From Gryganskiella cystojenkinii (lineage: Eukaryota > Mortierellomycota > Mortierellomycetes > Mortierellales > Mortierellaceae): DNA of 31,212 bases. The stretch lies in NCBI GenBank assembly GCA_015852425.1, contig JAAAIG010000445.1, forward strand, positions 1 through 31,212. The letters run 5' to 3'. Shown piece after piece: positions 18,683-30,631 of the stretch; the first letter of the stretch is position 1, and each line of letters begins with the position of its first letter. Made by a program: the position numbers and the translations under genes. The notes beneath the pieces are model-generated. The model was not told the origin of the DNA. It saw nothing but the letters and a program-made list of their open reading frames with translations, and made no database searches.

Positions 18683-21600
18683 TTACTCCTCATAGCCACG
18701 ACGAGTCTTGGCCATGTCCTCGATCATCCGTTCGTATTCTTCTAATTTTTGAGCCGAAGTCAAGTTTGAGGACGAGGACGAGGTTCCGGCGTTGACATCA
18801 AGACCTCCAGCGCCTTCGCCCATCGGTGTCGTCGGTGAAGTAGGCGAAGAGGCGACCTGCACCTCGGCTCCTGCTGTGACCTGGGCGGAAGAAGAAGAAG
18901 GTGCTGATGTCGTCTCCGCATCCGTCATCATGGTTGAAGGTGCTGCCGCTAAGGACGAGGTCGGGACAGGCGCAGATCGAGGGCTTCCATTGGACGAAGA
19001 CGACGACGAGGAGCCATAAGCAAGATGTTGTTGTTGACGCTGTTGCTGTTGTCCCTGTTGACTCCAATGAGTCGACTGAGATTTCAAAAACTCTAGCTCG
19101 TTCGCAAGTGAATCCGCCGAAGACCGATCCGTGAGATGAGACCCTCTCGAGTATGGCATCAAATGCGATCCACCTCTTGGCAAGCCCGCAGGAACAGTCG
19201 GAGTCGAGGACGACGCTTCCATCAACCGCATAATCAAATCATCTCCACCTCCGGGAAGACTTGCCATGCTGTTTCGGACCGAATCGGGACCTTGAAAGTT
19301 GTCGAGAAGAATCGAAATCTTGTTTTCCGAGACCCGGAGACGCTCCTCGAGGTCCTCGTTCACAGCTTGAAGGGACTGGATGGTCTTTTGAGCATTCTCA
19401 ATCACCAGCTCGAGTTCTTCCTGATGAGCGGCCAAAGTCGCAGCACGTCGACGTTCCTGCTCCTCCTCTTCCTTGGCAGCAGCAGCAGTAGCGGCAGCAG
19501 CGATCGCGGCCGCAGTGTCTGCTTCCGAAGTCGCATTCTCCTTCTTGTTCTCCAACGCCTCGGCCTCGGCCGCCAAAGCCCTAGACTCGGCGGTCTTGGC
19601 AGCGATAACAGCGTCTTGGAAAGCCAACTCCTTGGCCTTTACCAGCTCCAAAGCCTGTTCGAGTTCTTGGACAGTCCGCTGGTTCACCTCTGCGACCCGC
19701 ACGAGTTCTGTCTGATTCTCCTCGAGTTGTTGTCTCGTCTCTGCCAGGGCCGCCTTGGTCTCTTCCAGAACCGTCTCGAATTGCGCCAACTGAACCTGGT
19801 AGGTCTCTGCACTGGCCGTGTTTTGCTTCTTGTGCTCGTGGTGCTTGGCCTTAAGGGTCTTGAATTCCGTCAGTGTCACCTCGGCTGCAGCCTCGGATTC
19901 CTCTAACGCTCGACTGACCTCCTCGAGTTTCTGTTCCAGTTCCATGCTTCGACCCATAGAGTCGTGCAGCTGACGATGCAAGTCTGTGACCTCCTCCTCC
20001 AACTGAGTCGTTGCAGTCGCAGCAGCACTTTCACCCGCAGCTCTCTCACGCTCCTCACAGAGGGCGTGTGTGGCCTCGAGGGTCACCAAACGCGTCTGGA
20101 CGCTATCCCGCTCCTGAATCGCAGCTTGGGCATCATCCCGGAGGCGCTGAAGCATACCCTCGGATCCCTGGACGTAATGGACGGCGGTCTGGTAATCGGC
20201 CTCCAATTGCTGGATCCGATCTTCCTGGTGTTTCTTCAACGCCAAGAGTTCTTCGAGTTGATCTTCGGCGTCCTGAGCACGCTTTTCGGTCTCCTGAACC
20301 TTAGCCTTCAAGCCGGTCATAGTCACAGCACCAGTAGAGATCGACTTTGCACCAGTCTCGCCATCGACTCCCTGGGTCAAGGCCTCGACAATCAAATCAT
20401 CTGCCAAGAGACCGTTCTCGCGCATGACGCCGCGGAGAAGACCCAATTGGACCTCATTGTTCTCTTGTTCCTTGGCCATATCCTCCAAAGACTCGTCCTT
20501 CCTTGCCAATTGAGCCTCCAAAGATGCAACACGATCCTCAGCAGCAGTCAACTGTCTCTGAGACGTTGCGGCTTCGGTCCGTGCGGTCATCGAGGTATGT
20601 TCCAATTGCGAAATTCGGACCATGGTCTCGCCAAGTTCCTTGTTGGCCTGAGCAGCCGCCAATTGGGACTCTCGCAACAAATGACGGAGTGTTCCAAGCT
20701 CATGTTCGAGTTCTGCGACGCGAGATGCAGACGTGATGGCCATGATACTATCATGCTTTCGACTGTTGGCACCGGGTGAGTACGATGCATTCATGTCTTC
20801 CTCCAAGAGTGCGCGCATGGCCTCGTTCTCAGACTTGGCCTTTTGCCACAACAGATCCGTCTCCTGAGCCTTGGCCTTCCAATGCTCGGCTTCCCGTTGG
20901 GTCCGATCCAGGTTGGCTTGAACAGTGGACATTTCGAGTTGCACGGTGTCAATCTCCTGGCGGGTCTGGGTCCAGGATCGGTCCGCATGTTCTGCCCGTT
21001 CGTTCGCGACCGAGTAGGCGAGCTTGGCCTTTTCCAGTGATTTCTTTTGGTGATCCACCGTGGTCTTGAGGGCCGAGATTTGGGAAAAGAGCGCTGTGGA
21101 TTGTTGTTGATAACTGGACAAACCTGCCTCCGATGCCGCATTCTTGGCTTCACATTCTCGCAAGTTTGCCTCTGCGACTGAGGCACGTTCATGTAAAGTC
21201 GTCATTTCTTGAAGGGACCGGGTATGCGACCCCTGGGCATCCTCTGCACGGAGGTTGGCTTGTTGTTCCCGTTCCTGAGCGGATTCGCGGGCATGGCGTT
21301 CCCGTTCCAAAAGAGACTCGTTTTGAGAAAGTTGAGATTGTAACCTGTCGACTTGGTTCAACGCGATCGTCAGCCGCTTTTCGAGATCCACTGCACGTGC
21401 CGTCTCGGTCGTGTTCAACATCTGGACTTCTCCGGATTGCAAGGCCGAGACCTTAGCCTTCAAGTATGCGGCTTCTTGCAACGCAGCGGTTCGGACACGC
21501 TCAGCCTCACGGAGTTTATTCGACGCAACCTGAGCCTGTGTCACGATCGAGGACTTGGACCTTTCGAGCTCTTGTTTGACTGCTAGAAGGACTTGCATGA

Positions 21601-21959
21601 TCCTGTGCTTTTCCGAGTTGGGGTCTGACGAATCGGTCTCGAAGGCCTGCATCTCTTCACGGAGGATTTGACCTGTAGCCGAACCGTTCAAGGAAACCGG
21701 TCGTTGTTCACCATGACGTTTCCGAGACATGGCCACTTCAGCCAACAGCCATTGCTCACGCTGACGCAAGTCCCTAATCTCGGCATCTTTTGAACTATAC
21801 TGAGAATCCTGTCCGTATCCAGCAACATCCTGCTGTTGTTGTTGGAGTTGCTGAGAGGTCGGACGATGTTGATCAATGGAAGCACGTGCTGAGGGTGGGG
21901 CAGCATTGTAAGAGGTCCGGTTTCGACTCTCTGACAAGGATCGTCGACGGATCACATCT

Positions 21960-22000
<41 letters not shown>

Positions 22001-25000
22001 TTGGCTACTGGACCGATTTGGGAAACTGTTTTCACGGTTCAAGGGACGTTCGTCCAATCCAGGGTAGGCACTATTGTTATAGGGGTGTCTTTGACGCGGA
22101 GACGATCCTTGCTCAAAATCAGCAGTAACCATCATAGGTGAACTAGTCGTATCCAAGGCCATCGGTCTGCGGGTCTCGTCAATAGAATGACCGACTCTGG
22201 CTGAAGGTTGCTCCGCTTGCTCATAAATCGGATAACCAGCTGGTTTGCCCGTCGTCCTGCGACGCGACACATTGGAAGGACCATTATCGGCACCATCAAG
22301 ACTCAACCTTGTCTGAGAGTGGGTTCCGACGTGGGAATCATCTGCAGAGCGTGCAGCATTAGCCTGTTGTGATTGTTGTTGTTTCTGTTGTTGTTGGGAT
22401 TGGTGTTGGTCATGATGAATCTCATTAAGCTGTTGTTGTTGTTGCTGCAGTTGTTGGGGGTATGGTTTGAGGGATTGAATGGGTTGTTGATGCGCCTGTT
22501 GATGCGCCTGTTGAGGGGAGGATGAAGATGGCTGGTCATTAGAGAGGTGTGGTTGTTGTCGGTTCAAGTCCGGTGAGGGTGTGGGTCGGAAATCCTCCTG
22601 CGCCTGAACGCCCTCTAACCGTAAGGAGCTGTCGTTCTCATGGATCGATCTTTGAGATGAACCAGACGAGGGTTCATGGTATCTGATCTTGGCTGGAATG
22701 AATAAAGGAAAATCATGTTAAATGGTTAGAATATCGGTCTTTTTTTGGTCCAGCACTCTTCCCGCAAAAAACAAGGGCGCACCTCCGACAAAAAGTCGAT
22801 TCTTTTGAGGGGTACTTACTGGTATCGAGGACATAGATTGCTTCTGCATCGTCCTCGGCGTTTTCCACTTGTCCACCAATGATATAGATCTTTTCGCCTA
22901 CGCTACACATTGCGTGCTCTGTCCTGGGCGAGGCTGAATCCGGAGTGTCAGGGAAGGTCAACCAGCGACGGTCTACAGGTTTGAAAAAGAAAGGTAGATC
23001 ATTGTTAGCATGGAGTCACTGGCATAACAATAACAACGGGAAACACGAGAATGTTGGCACGTACCATAAAACTTGAACGCAGAGAGGTCTCCCAGCAGCT
23101 GATCCTCGTGATTCATGCCTCCATAGATATACATGGTATCGTCCACCACGCTGGCGGCATGACCCTGACGACTCGTTGGTAAGACTCCAAAAGCAGGCAC
23201 AGCCTCCCATTTGTTTACAGAGGGATCGTAACACCAGATATCGTTGTAAAAGAACTGTTCATCTGCGCCCCCAAAACTAAAACGTATTGAGACAACAGGA
23301 GAGGTTTTTAGTCTTCAGAAGATCTCAAATATGACAGTGCATGGCTGGTGTTACAATGTCATCTTGAACCCTGTCTCTCTCTGTTCCTTAATTGGCATAG
23401 TCACGATCTCGTAAAAAAAACGGGGGTGAACAGATTGAGCACAGGGGCAAAAAAATGAGATTTTCGGTAGGGTTAAAAAGAACCACTTACATGTATACCT
23501 TGCCATCATGGGCTGCCGCGCAGTGGCCAGCACGTGCAGGGGGCAGTTCCGATGCGGGCTCGAGTCGGTTCCATTTAGGGGTGGGGGTATTCACTATCAT
23601 GGATCCAGAGAACAAGGACATTAGTGAAGTAGTTGACTTCGTTGAAAGAGCCCAGGTTGGCAAAAGGAGGGCAAAAATCCCAAATTAAAGGTTTGCTTAC
23701 GGGACTTCATATCGAAACAGGCGATATCGTTGAGATAGTAGCCGTTGAACTGGCCTCCAAAGATATACATGATCGTTCCGATGACACAAGCGGCATGAGA
23801 ATGACGAGGGGCTGGCAAGAGACCCATGATTGGGGGTTTGTTCCATTCCTTGCGCATCGTATGCAGGACATACAGGACATCGCTACACTTGTTCTTTGCG
23901 TCCTTGCCACCGAAGTCTAATTACAGTAAGTAACAACAAAAAAAAAAGGTCAGAGAAAGAGAGAGTGGGTGAGTCGAAGACTGAAAGAAAGGGAAACAAG
24001 AAAAAAAGAGTCTCAAACTTGAGAGCATTCTTCGATCGAGGAAAACACTTTGTGGAAAGGTGAAAAAGGTTCTTTTTTGGATCGATGCATACACATTATG
24101 TAGTGGCCGAGGGTGACAGCACTGTGTCCGGAGGTTGGAGGTGGGCAGTCGGAGCCACTCAGGGGCAAAACTTGACAATGCAGCGATTCTATTTGATACC
24201 AGAGAAAGTAATAAGAAACGAGAGTCAGTACCACGGTTCTGTTGCTGCACAGGAGTGGGGAAGGAGACCACTTCATGTAAAAAATATCCAGTTGCTATCC
24301 TCAAGAGAGAAGAGAGGTGGTGAAAGCGATTGTGGTTGTAGACGTATTGCGAAAACCTCTCTTCACTTTCTTTTTCTTTCCATCTCTCCCTCTCTTTACC
24401 CCTCTGTTTTTTGCGCTTTGTGGGTCAATTGCGACGTTGTTTGCGTTCCGGCAAGACAATCAACCTCAAACAATAGCAAGCAACGACCGATTAAATTCGA
24501 CCGTTGGTGAGCACAAAGAGCGACAAAAGGGAAGACTGTGTTTGTTTTCTCAAACAAGAGATGGGCAACCATGATTAGTTATTCACTTACGAGAATCAAT
24601 TACATGCATGTCGCGTTGGGCTGATTCCTTGACAACGCCTCCAAAGACATAGATGTCGGTCCCTGTGTGGACATAGGATGCCGTATGAGAGAAGCGAGGA
24701 AAAGGTGATGTAGACATGACCTGGGCAGAGACCCAAGGGCCATTCGACGACAAAAGTGAATTGTGCGTCGAAAGGGAGGAAGCCGAGACCAGGCTGTGTT
24801 GTTGTTGTTGTTGCTGGTGTTGAAACTGCTGTTGGTGCTGGTGCTGTTGTTGTTGAAGGTGGTACATGCGAGCAGAGCCAGGTTTGTCACCATTGTCTGA
24901 TGTCAAGGTGGGTGACCCGATAATGTTGGTGATGCTGTTGTTGGCACTGCTGGGGTCACGGATGTGGATGGCCGGCGTGTGTTGTTGTTGTTGACCCTGC

Positions 25001-25209
25001 TGCTGTTGTTGTTGTCCTGATGAAGTAGGTTTGATGCTTCCAGGAGGAAGATTAGAAGTCGAGGAGGCAATGGACCCAGGAGCACCGCCGGGAACCGAGG
25101 AGGGGCCGTTATTGTTGGTAACGGCAGCGGCAGCGGCAGCGGACTTTGCCGCGGCAGCTTTTTCCTCCTTTTCCTTTTTAGATTTCTTGGATGAGAAGAG
25201 ACCGGCCAT
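18683..25209 (-). CDS. Kelch-repeat and coiled-coil polarity protein (Tea1/Kel1-like)
   Basis: Predicted 1802 residues. Exons 25209-24591, 24188-24093, 23916-23701, 23593-23491, 23276-23065, 22972-22820, 22692-18683; introns 402, 176, 107, 214, 92 and 127 nt, all in phase. The ATG at 25209 is used; an upstream GTG is ignored. Residues 1-150: basic start (MAGLFSSKKSKKEK), Ala run, Gln-rich tracts. About 155-466: six kelch blades with the diagnostic GG pairs (IYVFGG, YIMYFGG, IMYIFGG, VYIFGG, MYIYGG, IYIIGG). About 467-760: Gln/Ser-rich linker. About 765-1610: long heptad-rich coiled coil. The C-terminus repeats Ser-rich linker and ends with KLEEYERMIEDMAKTRR. Kelch plus coiled coil is the layout of fission yeast Tea1 and budding yeast Kel1/Kel2, which mark growth tips through microtubules and formins. 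It is longer than Tea1 because of Gln-rich insertions. A hyphal-tip role is inferred. Confidence 0.9.
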
Positions 25210-25455
25210 GATGTGGGACACGGAGAGAAAGAGAGAGAGTGAGAGAGTGAGAAGGAAGGATTCGTTACGATGGGTGAAAGCAGAAAGGGAGAAAGGAGAC
25301 GAGAAGGAAATTGAATCAATTAATCAAAAAAGTGGCGGGAAACGATAATGAAAGAAAAGAGATGAGAGAGACGATAATCAGAATCAATCATTCACACAAA
25401 GGGGAATATGCCAATGACAGGGGGAGAGAGAAAAAAATAAAATAAAAAGAGAGAG

Positions 25456-25497
<42 letters not shown>

Positions 25498-26797
25498 AAA
25501 GGAGAATCAATCTGCCCAGGTCATGTAAAGTACTACAAGGTCAGATGAAGAAAGAGATGGTTCGTGATGATGGAAAGAACTAAAGAGGGATGATGACCAC
25601 CTGAGAAGGAGTCTCGGTCTTCTTTTCGCAGCTTCTCCACTCGTCTCTTTCCCTCTCCGCCAATGAAACGGAACCCTAAAAAAAATTCAGGCACACACTC
25701 AGACACCTAGTCCAATTGTCCACGGAAATTAAAGTGCATAAATTTCTTTCACTTTCTTTCGTTTTGGTTCGTTCTTCTCCAAGTTTTGGGCTTTCTTGAC
25801 AACCAACTGTTCATGTCACCGCTCTGCTTTTTGTCATTTCTCCTCTTGCCACACATCACCTTGTGGTCATATCAAACGTCCGAAGGTCCTTTTTTCTTGA
25901 ACACTTTTGCTAGACAGCCAGATTGAAAAAAAAAAATGCTTAGGCTCAATTGCTCTTTTACTTCTTTCGCCGTACTCTTGCTCAACAAAGACCCATCATC
26001 GGCGCCATGCCAACAATTCATCTCTGCGCGTTGCGGCTGATGATTATGTTCTCCTTTGGTTCAAAATAATAATAAAAAATCCTCTTCCTCCCTCCGCTAT
26101 CCCAAAAAATCTTGAAACACGAACCCTTGACTAGGTATGTGTTTGATGGGTCATCAAGGAGTATTATTTTTTGCAAAGGGAGGGCCATTTCACCTGCTTT
26201 CCTCGGGAAAAAAGCCGGAAAGATATTATTATTGTTCGCCTCTCATAGCAGGTGCATTACGTTTTGTAGCTCTAGAATTTTACTTTTTTACTTTTTTTCT
26301 TTGCTCTTGAAATTTGGTGGCACAAAGGACTAAATGCAAATTATGAGAGCAACAAAGTGCACCATAGAGATATAACCTTGTTTTAATGAAGAACACATGC
26401 CAAGGTTTAAACTCGGCTAATTGACAGACCCCCACAATCGACTGAGTGTCTTGAGGGGAGCACAAAAAAGAGGGTTAGGTTGCCTTTTTCGACTCGGTAG
26501 GTAGAGTATTCGATATCTCGGAAATATACTATACTATTCTTGTATTCTAATGGTAAACACCTTTGTAAAAAAAAACATACACGAAAAAGTCAAATTATCC
26601 TCACAAAGCATAACAGGGTGCTCGGTTATCGTTATCTCTGCCACTGTTGCTATTGACGTGGGTCATTCACATTGGTCACGACGTTCGGCTTTGGGTGATT
26701 CGAAAGCTGGAGTCCCTGCCGGAACTGTTCCTCATAGGAAGGACGGCCTCTTATCGCATGGTTATTATTACTGCCCAAAGGGGAGCTGTTTCTAGGC
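25210..26797. other. Long intergenic region upstream of the kelch gene
   Basis: About 1.6 kb with no supportable gene. The first 500 bases are purine-rich on plus (GAGAGA blocks) and probably the kelch promoter and 5'UTR. The middle is AT-rich with T runs near 26280-26300. The last part overlaps the 3' flank of the glycoprotein remnant. Short frames present do not show domain signals; no tRNA was recognised. Confidence 0.55.
25459..25493. repeat. (GA)n microsatellite in kelch gene upstream region
   Basis: About 17 GA units after GAGAGACG, 250 bases upstream of the kelch start codon. On the coding strand this is a CT tract, frequent in fungal promoters. Confidence 0.85.
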
Positions 26798-29317
26798 TAT
26801 GATGACAGAGGTTGGAATGGCCTTAGGGTATACTGCTGAAAGTTCAACAACGGTGACACCGCCATTGAAGAGGACGACACCAACGAAGGGGATCCTGCGG
26901 GAGGTTGCCGTAACTGAGCCTGCAACTCCAGGATCCGACGTTAAATCGCATCTTGACGCTGTTGCTCAAGCCCGCTGCTCCATTATCGCTCTTTGCCCCT
27001 GCTCCTGCTGTGAGCGCTGCTTTTGCTGTAGCTGTTAATACTGTTGGTGATGATGGGGTCGGGGCTGCAGAGGTGGTGGCATGTCCGCCTTTGCTTAGTA
27101 AATACAGCACCAAGCTTGACCGGCACCGATCCTGTTGTCGTTACCTGTTTGTGTTTCTTTCCGGGTCCTGATCCCGGTCCGGAGAGGAGGACTCGTCTTC
27201 GGTGACCTGCTTTTGATCTCGAGGCTTCCTATTCTTTCGACAACGCCACTATGATAGCGGAACGCTCGACAACAGGGCCAGAGAAGCAACGACTGCAATG
27301 ATGACAATAACGTTGGTCGATATACCGCCCTTGGACGTTGCATAGAGACTGGGGTCATAGGGGGTTTGACCTAAATGAGTTGTGTTGTCAATGACCACGG
27401 CCTGAGGTGAATCCATCAACGATTGCCCGTAACCAACTACATCTACACCAAACATGCCCTGAAAACTGGAAAAATGCCATAAGGGTATGGCGGTATGTAG
27501 TTTTGCCCCGCCTTAGTGGAGACGCTAAACGCCGGCGTATAAAAGACAAAGAATCGTGCGACAGACGAGTACATTTCCAAGGATGCATCGGTAGGCTTAT
27601 ATTTGTATGGAGGAGTGTATACCTTTGTTGGACCCATGGTCGTATTAGTCAGGAGGTTTGGGATTATCTGGAACGTGCTGTTCATTAGAGACTGAAGTAA
27701 AAAGGAGGCGAGGGAGGAATAAAAAATAAAAGGACTCGGTTCGTTACATACAGCCCATTCTTCTTATATATTTTTTTCTTTCGCGATAAAAGGCATGAAC
27801 TCTTAATGCGACGGACGGGGGAAGATGCAATTCCTTACATAGCCAAGGCAAAAGTAATAAAAACTTTGGTGAGCGACCGAGGCAAAAGGTTCACTGTTCG
27901 TGTCACACTTCACAGAGCCACCGTGGGCTATCGATTGTGAAACAAAGTTGTAGACCTTGAGACTCGTTGCGGCTGGGAGTGTGCTCAGGTAGCCATCCTT
28001 CATGGGTATCCTCAAGATGGTCATGTTGGGGTTCAAGATTCCGAACCCGTTGGAGGTTCCGAGGAGGTACAACAGACCAGAACATAGGTATAAGTGAAGA
28101 TCGACGATAAAAAAAACATTAACCAAAAATGAATGACGATCAAAGGAATTAAAAAGGAAATGAGAAGGAGGGGAGGGGAGGAGGGGAGGGGAGGAGGGGG
28201 CAGAGGCAACGATGTACGATAGTTGAGATAAAAGTCGGGCGTTATTTCCTTACCAGGTCCAATGCACTAGAAGCCATTAAGGTGCATAAACCATCATCCT
28301 GAGCAAAATACATGGTACTATTTGGCTCGGTTACTTAAGACCAAGTTGAACCCTGCTTTCCCGGAGCCTGTAGAACCCGAGATGACAGGAACATAAAACA
28401 GACTTGAATACGTTTTCCTCTGTCGAATGACATTATCCGAACCTGGATAACCACTGGTCCATTGAAAAGTCGACTGGACATGAAGGATGGACCAGAACGG
28501 GGACAGGAGTTGAAGGTTGTCCGTTGTGGGTGCTGGGACAACCATGAGATGGTTGGAAGGATCGAATCGAAACCCATCGCGCGGTCCATTCTCAAGACCC
28601 TTTGCAACATCGGTCGCCGTATTTTATGCCAGGAACGAAAATATTCCCTCTGCAGAGACTGTACAAGTGGAACCGTAATCGGTATTGGCGATGATGTTGG
28701 TCACAGCGGACCGTTGAATCAACGAGACAATTTGCCAGACAAAGGAAGATAAGAAAAGATGCAGGAGTAGATCAGAGCCAGAGGTGGGCACGGGTGAGTT
28801 TCCTCGGAGGAGGATGATCAGTTGCCTGACTGCCGTGTTCGAGGCGTTGTAACCAAAGGCTGCACCGTAAACACCAGAGTTGACCGAGTCCAGGGTCACA
28901 TAAAAGAGTGTCAAGTTGCCTATTCAGCATCGTTGCCAAAAAAAAAAAAAAAGGGGAAAGGCAGAAAAAAAGGAAAGAGGCAACTCCAGGGAATCGAGAA
29001 AACGCAAGGATGCAACAACGGTGTTGCTAGGGTCTGGGACTCTCCCTGCTGCGACCAGTTGGTTGGATATACTATCAATCGACCAAATTTGCATACCCAT
29101 GTCGTTCGAATGCAGAGATAAGAGGGAGGGTTGGAGAGGGGCAGAAAGTGGAAAAGGTGGCAGTGCAGATGAAGGTTGAAGGAATGAGGTGGGAGACAAA
29201 AAGAGCGAAAAGTACGGAAGACGGAAAAAAAAAAACGAGGAAAAATTGACGTGCCGAGGTAGAGGTGGACAACAACAACAAACAAAAAAAAATGAGCACA
29301 CCCCGGAGAAGTTGCAT
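26798..29317 (-). pseudogene. Type I membrane glycoprotein / receptor-like gene, decayed
   Basis: Starts with a signal peptide (MQLLRGVLIFFCLLLLSTSTSA) at 29317. Recognisable pieces follow in order: NQLVAAGRVPDPSNTVVASL; GNLTLFYVTLDSVNSGVYG; NIFVPGI; DGFRFDPSNHLMVVPAP; NSTMYFAQDDGLCTLM; NMTILRIPMKDG; and FGVDVVGYGQSL. Then come a transmembrane helix (NVIVIIAVVASLALL), a basic stop-transfer (RCRKNRKPRDQK) and a Gln-rich tail (ILELQAQLRQPP). This is the layout of an abundant Mortierella-type class with a propeller-like ectodomain and an unknown ligand. Lesions: frame change and TAA near 28625, frameshift near 28340, no AG acceptor between 28248 and 28013, frameshift near 27465, TAG at 27251-27249 between membrane helix and basic anchor, and more stops in the tail. 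Junctions of the first two exons are unresolved. Confidence 0.7.
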
Positions 29318-29339
29318 AAAAAAATAAGGAGTCAGAGAG

Positions 29340-30035
29340 CTTGATGGGACTAGATTAGAGGTCAAAGTTCACATCCCCTGTCCACCTGTCCTAGCATCGC
29401 CTTTCCTCGCCCTGTCAACCTGCAAAACATGTGATCCCCAGGCAGTTTAGCATTATAATGGCTGGAAGGGGGTGGCACCCTTTACTTTTTTTTTTTACTC
29501 ATGTAAGGCAGTCGCCCGCAAGGTTGGGCCAAGTCATTCGATCGGCGTGAATCGACCGAACCATCGCGTTGGCGCCGAGGTGACCGAGAGCATGATCAAA
29601 ACATCGCAAAGTTTATCCATCCTATTCTACCAAGATCTTTTTTCCTGTTTTTGGGAAGAGTACGTTGCTCCCCGTTGAGTGTATTGTTTCTTTTCTTGCT
29701 TTCTTATATTATGGCATTGCATTGGTTTTACTTTCCATATAATAACAGTTCTTAGCGTAGCCTTTCTATTCGAGTTATATCACTGCGGTGCGAACACCTT
29801 CTCAAAAATGGTTCTCTGTAGACTCGCCAAACCTATTCGTAAAGACAATGGTGTATCACCCACTCCCTCTTCCTTTCTCTCCCATTCATTTTCGGTTTTT
29901 CTCGCGTACATGTGCATTCAAGTGAAATAAAGAACGAAACATATGGACAAGGAAGTCTTGCTCCTTGACTTCACTTTTAATTCACGTCCGGAAACCAGAC
30001 AAACTGGAACAAAGTGCTGACAGTGCTCTCTTCTT
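29340..30035. other. Intergenic region, nothing recognised
   Basis: About 700 bases with T-rich and AT-rich tracts. It serves as promoter side of the glycoprotein remnant and 3' flank of the secreted-protein gene. ORFs are short and hydrophobic by composition only. Confidence 0.55.
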
Positions 30036-30374
30036 CTAGTACCAGTTGCAGGTCTTGCCAGCGCCCCAGGTGGATGGAACGCCAGCGGCTCCAAAGGAAA
30101 CACTGTTGACCCATTGCGCATGGTCTGTTCCCTTGTGGCTACCATCGTCATAGTTGCCAGTGCAGTCGCTGCTCCAGAACAGCTTGACGTTTCCGCTTTT
30201 GGTGCCATCAATATAGCCGGTCTGGGTATTCTTGAGACAGATGCAGTAACGCTGGCCATATGGAACATCGACGATCAAGTCCTTGGTGCTGGCAGTGTTG
30301 TAAATAACAAGCATAGGGGTGTCTGCGAGTGCGCTAGCGGCAAGGGTGGCCAAGAGAGCAAGTGACTTGTGCAT
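30036..30374 (-). CDS. Small secreted cysteine-containing protein (112 aa)
   Basis: The ATG at 30374 opens a clear signal peptide, MHKSLALLATLAASALA, with likely cleavage after A17. The mature 95 residues hold four cysteines (C44, C46, C71, C109) that could form two disulphides. The order is a strand MLVIYN, DVPYGQRYCICL, KLFWSSDCTGNY, WVNSVSFGA and a C-terminal KTCNWY. Strand pattern, the G.CICL and LFWSSDCTG turns, and WVNSVSFGA resemble the beta/gamma-crystallin-type fold of small secreted microbial proteins; this is inference from pattern. No introns in the coding part. A TATA box and a 5'UTR intron lie upstream, suggesting a strong, regulated promoter. Function unknown: cell-wall binding, antimicrobial or host-related roles are all possible. 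Confidence 0.88.
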   Translation of the reverse strand: MHKSLALLATLAASALADTPMLVIYNTASTKDLIVDVPYGQRYCICLKNTQTGYIDGTKSGNVKLFWSSDCTGNYDDGSHKGTDHAQWVNSVSFGAAGVPSTWGAGKTCNWY

Positions 30375-30400
30375 GGTTCTTGTTGTCTGAATCTTAAAGC

Positions 30401-30521
30401 CTGAAATGAATGGAGGGAGATAGGGAAAACGTCAGTACTGTAAAGGAAGGGGAAGTCAAGGAAAGCAATATGAAGAAGTGGAAGATGCGATTAAAGATAG
30501 TGTGTTTGAAAGGACACTCAC
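30401..30521 (-). other. Putative 5'UTR intron of the secreted-protein gene
   Basis: On minus, a strong donor GTGAGT at 30521 and acceptor TTCATTTCAG ending at 30401 delimit 121 bases located 27 bases before the ATG. The interval is pyrimidine-rich on the coding strand. Confidence 0.6.
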
Positions 30522-30580
30522 TGTTTAAAGAGGAAAGGATTGTTGGAGAAGATGGAGTGCCAACGATGAGAAGTGGGCTG

Positions 30581-30588
30581 TATTTATA
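30581..30588 (-). promoter_or_regulatory. TATA box of the secreted-protein gene
   Basis: Minus strand reads TATAAATA at 30588-30581, about 60 bases upstream of the 5'UTR intron donor, a position that would place transcription start near 30555. Confidence 0.65.
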
Positions 30589-30631
30589 ACAAAGGTAATG
30601 GCCGCTCGCTGCAAGAAGATCTAAAGAAGTA

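Noticed and set aside
18354..18795. Two plus-strand ORFs downstream of the LINE tail
   Set aside because: They include the poly-C tract and T-rich UTR sequence of the kelch gene; hydrophobic by composition.
19136..21586. Several long plus-strand ORFs (up to 271 codons) within 19.1-21.6 kb
   Set aside because: They are antisense to the coiled-coil exon of the kelch gene. Its skewed composition suppresses stops on the other strand; the products are Leu/Ser/Arg-rich without domains.
24085..24574. Plus-strand ORFs opposite the first kelch intron
   Set aside because: They lie across a 402-nt intron and a kelch exon in antisense; no domain, and splice phase supports the minus-strand gene.
29472..29930. 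Two short plus-strand ORFs in the 29.4-29.9 kb gap
   Set aside because: No homology recognised, no conserved features, AT-rich context.
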